Origin: Polaromonas sp.
GTDB lineage: Bacteria > Pseudomonadota > Gammaproteobacteria > Burkholderiales > Burkholderiaceae_C
Length of the DNA: 11,345 bases
Direction of reading: 5' to 3'
Assembly (NCBI GenBank): GCA_014376885.1
Contig: JACMQR010000029.1
Coordinates: forward strand, 1 to 11,345
The notes beneath the pieces are model-generated. The model did not search any database. It was not told where the DNA came from and saw nothing but the letters and a program-made list of their open reading frames with translations. The position numbers and the translations under genes were made by a program. Of this stretch, positions 6,254 to 11,345 are shown one piece after another. Within the stretch, counting starts at the first letter, position 1, and each line of letters begins with the position of its first letter.

Positions 6254-7165
6254 ATGTCCTCAAAACCTGCTGATCCCGTGCCTGCCCGCAAGGCGCCAGG
6301 CAAGGCCGAGCGCAAGGCGCTGGCCGGCTTGCTGCGGCCCTGGCAAGCGCCGCAGACCGCGGGCCGGGCCGGCGCAAAAAGCCAACGCAAGGCGTTCAGC
6401 CTGGCCGGCTTTGACCCCGCCGCCAAGCCGTTTTCGACCGGCGACAAGGCCGGCGACAAGCAGGCTGTCGAGGCGCTGGCGGTCGAGCTCGACGGCTTGC
6501 AAAATCTGTTTTACGCCGACCGGCGCTACAAGCTGCTGGTCATTTTGCAGGGCACCGACACCTCGGGCAAGGACGGCACCTTGCGCGGCGTGTTCAGCCA
6601 GATGAGCCCGCTGGGCGTGCACACCGCCGCCTGGAAAGCGCCCAGCGAGGACGAGCGCGCCCGGGACTACCTGTGGCGCATCCACCAGAAAATTCCGGCG
6701 GCCGGCGAGATCATGATCTTCAACCGCAGCCACTACGAAGACGTGCTGGTGCCGCCGGTCAACGGCTGGATCACGCCGGCGCAAACCGCCCAGCGCTACC
6801 AGCAGATCAATGATTTTGAGCGCATGCTCAGCGAAACCGGCACGGTGGTCCTGAAGTTCATGCTGCACATCAGCTTTGACGAACAGCGTGCGCGGCTGCA
6901 AGAGCGCATCGACGACCCCACCAAGCACTGGAAGTTCGCCCTGGGCGACCTGGAGGCGCGCAAGCAATGGAAACCCTACCAGCAGGCTTACGCGGACCTG
7001 CTTGGGCCCACCAGCACATCCTGGGCGCCTTGGACCATCGTGCCGCCCGACTCCAAGACCCACCGCAACCTGATGATCGCCACGCTGCTGCGCCAGGCGC
7101 TGCGCGCGCTGGACCTGCGCTATCCGCCCGACAACCCGGCGCTCAAGGGCCTGAAGGTGGTGTGA
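6254..7165 (+). CDS. Polyphosphate kinase 2 (PPK2) family protein
   Basis: A 303-residue P-loop enzyme that should use polyphosphate to phosphorylate nucleotides (AMP and/or ADP), regenerating NTPs. The Walker A motif 'GTDTSGKDG' is at 100-108 and the second motif 'EIMIFNRSHYEDVLVP' at 152-167. 'GVHTAAWKAPSEDERARDYLWRIHQKIP' (121-148) is very close to the class III PPK2 pattern, whose members act on both AMP and ADP. 'WAPWTIVPPDSKTHRNL' (257-273) is the C-terminal nucleotide-site block. Residues 1-60 form a Lys/Arg/Ala-rich extension of unclear role. The frame is open from ATG 6182, but 6254 gives the more natural start; neither has a strong ribosome binding site. It is a single gene between divergent rhodanese and convergent livF. 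Confidence 0.92.
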   Translation: MSSKPADPVPARKAPGKAERKALAGLLRPWQAPQTAGRAGAKSQRKAFSLAGFDPAAKPFSTGDKAGDKQAVEALAVELDGLQNLFYADRRYKLLVILQGTDTSGKDGTLRGVFSQMSPLGVHTAAWKAPSEDERARDYLWRIHQKIPAAGEIMIFNRSHYEDVLVPPVNGWITPAQTAQRYQQINDFERMLSETGTVVLKFMLHISFDEQRARLQERIDDPTKHWKFALGDLEARKQWKPYQQAYADLLGPTSTSWAPWTIVPPDSKTHRNLMIATLLRQALRALDLRYPPDNPALKGLKVV

Positions 7166-7216
7166 CCGGGCGCTGGCCAGCCAGTCCGGCACAGCCGGCT
7201 TGATTTATTGGTCATT

Positions 7217-7267
7217 CAGGCCGTATGCGCTTGTCCTGCCTACACAAGCTGCTATTTTTTCAATAGC
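7217..7267 (-). repeat. Intergenic hairpin repeat, copy 2
   Basis: This lies between the convergent PPK2 and livF genes. Read on the minus strand it starts with the dyad GCTATT/AATAGC (7251-7256 and 7262-7267, five-base loop). It continues with GCTTGT/ACAAGC (7229-7234, 7244-7249) and ends with CAAGCGC-ATA-CGGC-CTG. It shares module order and key bases with copy 1 at 4269-4316. No T-run follows either stem on either strand, so there is no clear terminator function. Confidence 0.65.
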
Positions 7268-7282
7268 AAAGCTGGCGCTCTG

Positions 7283-8005
7283 TCAATGCCCACCGCCCAG
7301 GTAGGCGGCCTTGACCGCCGGGTCGTCGCGCAGTTTTGACGCTTCGCCATGCACCGAAATACGGCCGTTTTCCAGCACATAGCCGTAGTCGGCCACCTTC
7401 AGCGCCGCTGCCGCGAACTGCTCGACCAGCAGCATCGTGACGCCGCGCGACTTCAGGTCGGAGATGATGCGAAACACCTCTTCGACCAGGATCGGCGCCA
7501 GGCCCATCGACGGCTCGTCGAGCAGCACGATCTCCGGGTTCAGCATGACCGCCCGGGCCATGGCGAGCATTTGCTGCTCACCGCCCGACAGCGTGCCGGC
7601 CAACTGCATGCGCCGCTCCTTGAGGCGCGGAAACAGCTCCATGGCGCGCTCCAGGTCGCCGGCCACATCGCCCTTGGGGCGGCTGCCGGTCAGGCGCGGG
7701 AAGGCGCCCAGAATCAAATTGTCGGTGACCGTCATGGTGGCGAACACGCGCCGCCCTTCGGGCGAATGGGCCAGGCCCTGCTTGGCAATGGCATACGACT
7801 CCAGGCCGTCGATGCGCTTGCCATGCAGGTTGATCTCGCCGGCCGTCGGCTGGATCATTCCCGAGATGGCGCGCATGGTGGTGGTCTTGCCGGCGCCGTT
7901 CGAGCCGATCAGCGTGACGACCTTGCCCTTGGGCACTTCCATCGAGATGCCGTGCAGCACCTGCACCTTGCCATAGCCGGCTTCCAGGTTCTTGATACTC
8001 AACAT
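7283..8005 (-). CDS. livF: Branched-chain amino acid ABC transporter ATP-binding protein LivF
   Basis: A 240-residue ATPase subunit on the cytoplasmic face of the LIV importer. The Walker A motif 'GSNGAGKTT' is at 34-42, the ABC signature 'LSGGEQQ' at 139-145, and Walker B 'IVLLDEPSMGLAP' at 159-171. 'GLAHSPEGRRVFATMTVTDNL' (77-97) is the Q-loop region characteristic of LivF. 'LLVEQ' near the C-terminus has Gln where many ABC ATPases have the H-loop His, which is usual for LivF. The start is set by an AAGGAAA ribosome binding site that begins in the livMG stop codon, 12 bases upstream. It is the last gene of the operon. Confidence 0.96.
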   Translation of the reverse strand: MLSIKNLEAGYGKVQVLHGISMEVPKGKVVTLIGSNGAGKTTTMRAISGMIQPTAGEINLHGKRIDGLESYAIAKQGLAHSPEGRRVFATMTVTDNLILGAFPRLTGSRPKGDVAGDLERAMELFPRLKERRMQLAGTLSGGEQQMLAMARAVMLNPEIVLLDEPSMGLAPILVEEVFRIISDLKSRGVTMLLVEQFAAAALKVADYGYVLENGRISVHGEASKLRDDPAVKAAYLGGGH

Positions 8006-8017
8006 GGTAATTTTTCC

Positions 8018-9955
8018 TTATGCGACCGTGCCGCCGAGGTAGGCCTCGATGACTTTTTCATCCGCCTGCACATCTGCAGGCTTGCCTTCGGCGATCTTCT
8101 GGCCAAAGTCGAGCACCGACACGGTGTCGCACAGGTTCATCACCACGTCCATGTGGTGCTCGATCAGGATCACGGTGATACCGTGGTCGCGAATCTTGCG
8201 GATGATGGCGATCAGCTCCTTGATGTCCGGTGCGGTCAGGCCGGCGGCCGGCTCGTCGAGCAGCAGCAGCTGCGGGTCCAGCGCCAGCGCGCGGGCGATT
8301 TCGAGCAGCCGCTGCTTGCCGTAGGGCAGGTTGCGCGCTTCCTCGGTCGCCAGGTCGGACAGGCCGACAAAGCGCAGCAGGCCCATACCGCGCTCGACCG
8401 CAGAATGCTCCTCGCGGCGGTAGCGCGGCGTGTGCAGCGCGACATCGACGATGTTGCTGTTGAAGGTGTGGTGCAGGCCGACCTGCACGTTTTGCAGCGC
8501 GGTCATTTCACCGAACAACTGGACGTTCTGGAAAGTGCGCGCAATGCCCGACAGCGCAATGTCGGACGAGGTGCGGCCGACCACCGTCTGGCCGGCAAAG
8601 TCGATGCTGCCGGCCGTGGGCACATAAATGCCGGTCAGCACGTTCATCATGGTGCTCTTGCCCGAGCCGTTCGGGCCGATCAGGCCGTGGATCGAGCCAC
8701 GCTTGATGCGCAGGTCGACCTGGTTGATGGCTTTGAGGCCGCCAAACTGCATCAGCACGCCTTTGGCGATCAGCAGGTCGCCGCCGGTCTCCGAGGCGCC
8801 GGCGCTAGCGGCCACCGAGATTGCGTCCTTGCCGTCGTCGGCACGCGCCAGCTCGGCGCTGGACGGCACCACCTTGCGGACATGGAACAGCGCCCGCACA
8901 AAGCCGACGATGCCGTTTTGCAGGTAATACACCACGAACAGGATCATCAGACCGAAAATGCTCAGCCGCCAGTCGGTGATCGACTTGAGCCAGAAGGCGA
9001 AACCGGCCAGCGCAATGGTGCCGACGACCGGAATGACCATGGCTTTGACGGTGGTGATCTTGCGCACCACGCCGATGGCGCCGCCCACCGTCATCAAAAC
9101 GGCAAGCGCCACGGCGACCATGCGGAACAACTCCAGGTCGTCAAGCAGCTTGGGCAGGATGACGATGATGGCCGCGCCCAGCAAGGCGCCCGAGCGGGTC
9201 TTGCGCCCGCCCATGATGACGGCCAGCAAAAACAGCACCGTCAGCTCGAAGTTGTAGGTGTTGGGCGAAATGTACTGCTCGGAATAGGCATACAAGCAGC
9301 CGGCCAGGCCGGCAAAGCCGGCGCTGATGACAAACGCATACACCTTGTAGCGGTACACCGACACGCCCATGCAGTCGGACGCCACCGGGCTGCCGCGCAG
9401 GGCCTCAAACGCCCGGCCGAGCTGCGAGCGCAGGATGCGGTGCACCACGATCAGCGACAACACCATCAACCCGAAGGTCAGCCAGTAAAAGCCATGCTCG
9501 GAGAGCTTTTCGCCGAACAGCGACGGCTTCGGGATGGTGATGCCCAGCGGGCCTTCGGTGAGAAAGGTCATCTCGTTGATCAGGATCTGGATGATGGTGC
9601 CGAACGCCAGCGTCACCATGGCCAGGTAGGGCCCGGTCACGCGCAGCGCCGGCAATGCCAGCAGCGCGCCAAAGGCCGCCGTGACGGCAATACTCGCCGG
9701 AATGATGACCCACAGCGGCGCGCCGAACTTCATGAACAGCACGCCGGCGGTGTAGGAACCGACGCCGAACAGGCCGGCATGGCCCAGCGACACCTGGCCG
9801 GTGTAGCCCACCACAATGTCCAGGCCATACAGCAAGATGGCGTAAATCATGATCGTGCCGATCATGTGGATGTAGTAGGAGTTGCTGGTAAACAGCGGCG
9901 CGGCCGCCAGCAGCGCCAGGCCGAGTATGGCTGCGACCAGAGTCTTGCGATTCAT
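8018..9955 (-). CDS. Fused LIV transporter permease and ATPase (LivM-LivG)
   Basis: One 645-residue frame carries two subunits of the branched-chain amino acid importer. Residues 1 to about 360 are LivM: 'YGLDIVVGYTGQVSLGHAGLFGVGSYTAG' (43-71) and 'SQLGRAFEALRGSPVASDCMGV' (177-198, the ATPase-contact loop) are family hallmarks. After a polar Ala/Ser/Asp linker (about 363-394) comes LivG: Walker A 'GPNGSGKST' (427-435), the family form of the signature 'LPYGKQR' (543-549), Walker B 'LLLLDEP' (563-569) and His600 in 'LIEHHMD'. The start is ATG 9955, with AAGGAA eight bases upstream; the TTG at 9961 is too close to that site. An additional hydrophobic stretch sits near residues 280-325. It follows livH by 12 bases. 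Confidence 0.95.
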   Translation of the reverse strand: MNRKTLVAAILGLALLAAAPLFTSNSYYIHMIGTIMIYAILLYGLDIVVGYTGQVSLGHAGLFGVGSYTAGVLFMKFGAPLWVIIPASIAVTAAFGALLALPALRVTGPYLAMVTLAFGTIIQILINEMTFLTEGPLGITIPKPSLFGEKLSEHGFYWLTFGLMVLSLIVVHRILRSQLGRAFEALRGSPVASDCMGVSVYRYKVYAFVISAGFAGLAGCLYAYSEQYISPNTYNFELTVLFLLAVIMGGRKTRSGALLGAAIIVILPKLLDDLELFRMVAVALAVLMTVGGAIGVVRKITTVKAMVIPVVGTIALAGFAFWLKSITDWRLSIFGLMILFVVYYLQNGIVGFVRALFHVRKVVPSSAELARADDGKDAISVAASAGASETGGDLLIAKGVLMQFGGLKAINQVDLRIKRGSIHGLIGPNGSGKSTMMNVLTGIYVPTAGSIDFAGQTVVGRTSSDIALSGIARTFQNVQLFGEMTALQNVQVGLHHTFNSNIVDVALHTPRYRREEHSAVERGMGLLRFVGLSDLATEEARNLPYGKQRLLEIARALALDPQLLLLDEPAAGLTAPDIKELIAIIRKIRDHGITVILIEHHMDVVMNLCDTVSVLDFGQKIAEGKPADVQADEKVIEAYLGGTVA

Positions 9956-9967
9956 CTTCAACGTTCC

Positions 9968-10843
9968 TTAGACTTTTTTGATGGCAGATTTGCCAAACAG
10001 GCCGGCTGGCTTGAAGGCCAGCACCAGCAGCAGCAAGACCAGGCCGGGCACATCCTTGTAGCCGGTGGACAGGTAAAAGCCGGTGGTGGTTTCGGCCACG
10101 CCCAGAATGATGCCGCCGACGATGATGCCCATGCCGCTGGTCAGCCCGCCAATGATGGCGACGGCAAAAGCCTTCAGGCCCAGCACCGAGCCCATGGTGG
10201 CGCCGGTCAGCGTCAGCGGGGCGATCAGGGCGCCGGCAAAGGCGGCGGTGGCGGACGACAGCGCATACGAAAAGGTGATCACCAGGCCGGTGTTGATGCC
10301 CATCAGCTTGGCGGCATCGCGGTCATTGAAGGTCGCGACCACGGCCTTGCCGTAAATCGTCTTGCGGTTGAAGAACTCGACCGCCAGCATCATCAGGACG
10401 GCGCCGACCACCACCAGGATTTCCATGGGCAGCACATTGGCGCCCAGCACCTTCAGCGGCGACTCGGGCAGCGGCGACGGGAACTTCATGTCGTCGCGGC
10501 CCCAGATGTTCTCGGCCACGTTCTTGAAAATGATGCCCAGAGCGATGGTCGACATGATCCAGCCGAACTCGCTCTTGATCTTGATGGCCGGACGAACGCC
10601 GATGCGCTCGACCAGGCCGCCCTGGAACAGCCCGAACACGATCACCAGCGGCAGCATCAGCCAGTAGTTCACGCCCAGCGTGACCAGGGTCAGGCCCACC
10701 ATGGCGCCGAGCATCAGCGCGTCGCCCTGGCCAAAATTAAGGGTGTCGGACGTCTGGAACGTCAGCTGGTAGCCAAAGGCAATGACGGCATAGATCATGC
10801 CTAGGGCAATGCCGCTGTAAATGAGTTGAAGCAGGATTTCCAT
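9968..10843 (-). CDS. livH: Branched-chain amino acid ABC transporter permease LivH
   Basis: A 291-residue inner-membrane permease subunit, hydrophobic through most of its length, with several predicted membrane spans. The N-terminus 'MEILLQLIYSGIALGMIYAVIAFGYQLTFQTSDTLNFGQGD' is typical of LivH. The loop 'GKAVVATFNDRDAAKLMGINT' is the cytoplasmic ATPase-coupling segment, and 'GALIAPLTLTGATMGSVLGLKAFAVAIIGGLTSGMG' is another family block. The frame is open to about 10894, but ATG 10843 matches the family start and has GCGGAA upstream. It pairs with the LivM half of the next gene to form the translocation path. Confidence 0.95.
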   Translation of the reverse strand: MEILLQLIYSGIALGMIYAVIAFGYQLTFQTSDTLNFGQGDALMLGAMVGLTLVTLGVNYWLMLPLVIVFGLFQGGLVERIGVRPAIKIKSEFGWIMSTIALGIIFKNVAENIWGRDDMKFPSPLPESPLKVLGANVLPMEILVVVGAVLMMLAVEFFNRKTIYGKAVVATFNDRDAAKLMGINTGLVITFSYALSSATAAFAGALIAPLTLTGATMGSVLGLKAFAVAIIGGLTSGMGIIVGGIILGVAETTTGFYLSTGYKDVPGLVLLLLVLAFKPAGLFGKSAIKKV

Positions 10844-10892
10844 GATTGAGTTCCGCAAAAAATGGGGCAAGGGGCCACGCACGGCGGCGGAC

Positions 10893-10925
10893 AATAAAAA
10901 AGCACCGCGTCGGTGGGCGCGGTGC
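10893..10925 (-). terminator. Intrinsic terminator or attenuator between livK and livH
   Basis: On the minus strand an eight-pair GC-rich stem (10925-10918 with 10909-10902, eight-base loop) is followed by six T residues and ATT. It begins 22 bases after the livK stop codon and ends 49 bases before livH. Such an element lets the binding protein be made in excess over the membrane subunits. Confidence 0.85.
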
Positions 10926-10947
10926 CTGTTTTGAGCAGTCGGTCAGC

Positions 10948-11345
10948 TTACTTCTTGACGCGCACTTCGGACGCCTTCTTCTGGTCGTCGGCGTAGGCAT
11001 ACACCACGCGCTGGCCCTTGACCTCGCCGAACACCGGAATGTTGGCGGTGATGGCTTCGTGGTCCTTGGCGGTGAACGGCTTGTTGTAGGTCGTGATGAC
11101 GCCTTCCACCGGTGTCTTCAGGTCTTCCAGAGCCGCCTTGATCTTCGGGCCGTCGGTCGAGTTGGCCTGCTTAATGGCAGCTGCCAGCAGGTAGATCGAG
11201 TCGTAGCCCTGAGCCGCCGACACCGGCGAGTCAATGCGCTGGTTCTTCGGGTTGAAGGTTTTGAGGTAGTTGATGATGAAAGACTGGCGCTTGGGCGTCG
11301 TCGACTGCTAGATGAAAGTTTGCGGCATGCGCGCGCCCTCGCCGC
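10948..11345 (-). pseudogene. LivK-type branched-chain amino acid binding protein, 3' part, interrupted by in-frame TAG
   Basis: The minus-strand frame ends at TAA 10950-10948 and encodes the C-terminal part of a periplasmic LIV-binding protein: 'SPVSAAQGYDSIYLLAAAIKQANSTDGPKIKAALEDLKTPVEG', then 'ITTYNKPFTAKDHEAITANIPVFGEVKGQRVVYAYADDQKKASEVRVKK'. Family-like sequence continues upstream without a frame change ('GEGARMPQTFI', 11343-11311), but a TAG stands at 11310-11308 between them. The stop would remove the last 119 residues, a large part of the second lobe, and probably inactivate the protein. It could instead be a sequencing error, since it lies 36 bases from the end of the window. The gene body and signal peptide are off the right edge. 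It heads the liv operon and is separated from livH by a terminator. Confidence 0.8.

Noticed and set aside
7349..10804. A 1151-codon open frame on the plus strand opposite livF, livMG and livH
   Set aside because: Its codons are in exact register with those of the three sense genes, which share one frame because both spacers are 12 bases. It stays open because those genes avoid TTA, CTA and TCA codons, whose complements are stops. The His/Gln/Asp-rich product has no recognisable domain.
10948..11223. A complete small 91-residue protein starting at GTG 11223
   Set aside because: The family sequence continues upstream of this GTG in the same frame, past the TAG and to the window edge, so it is the tail of livK and not a separate gene.
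1..11345. Search for CRISPR arrays, tRNA or rRNA genes, transposases and phage or toxin-antitoxin genes
   Set aside because: No regularly spaced repeats, cloverleaf-like segments or recognisable mobile-element proteins were found when reading both strands.

Overview
The window looks like chromosomal DNA from a betaproteobacterium of the Comamonadaceae (Polaromonas, Rhodoferax or Variovorax type). The evidence is the high GC content with strong third-position GC, a Bug-type periplasmic receptor next to a CoA-transferase and a lyase, a fused LivM-LivG protein, and short intergenic repeats that I recall as typical of this family. No phage, plasmid, CRISPR, transposase or RNA gene is visible.

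Layout. (1) 1-442, minus: N-terminal part of a PAS-domain signalling protein that runs off the left edge. (2) 443-901: AT-rich divergent intergenic region, with a doubtful 75-residue minus-strand reading frame at its right end. (3) 902-4211, plus: apparent operon of a class III CoA-transferase, an HMG-CoA-lyase-family enzyme (ATGA overlap) and a Bug/TctC solute receptor. (4) 4333-6056, minus: acyl-CoA-binding protein, type III pantothenate kinase (coaX) and a rhodanese-domain protein. (5) 6254-7165, plus: PPK2-family polyphosphate kinase. (6) 7283-11345, minus: branched-chain amino acid ABC transporter in the order livK (partial, interrupted by an in-frame stop), terminator, livH, fused livMG, livF.

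How the genes may work together. The plus-strand operon could capture a dicarboxylic acid (receptor), activate it to its CoA ester (CoA-transferase) and cleave it retro-aldol/Claisen fashion (lyase); this is inference. Several neighbours also concern CoA or acyl-CoA (CoaX, acyl-CoA-binding protein). The liv genes import leucine-type amino acids, whose breakdown also ends at HMG-CoA lyase, but no shared regulation can be seen.

I did not find a new multi-gene system. The observations most worth checking are an 87-base palindromic repeat inserted in frame inside the CoA-transferase gene, an amber codon in livK close to the right edge, two copies of one hairpin repeat lying in both convergent gene junctions, and an extra hydrophobic stretch in the LivM half of the LivMG fusion.
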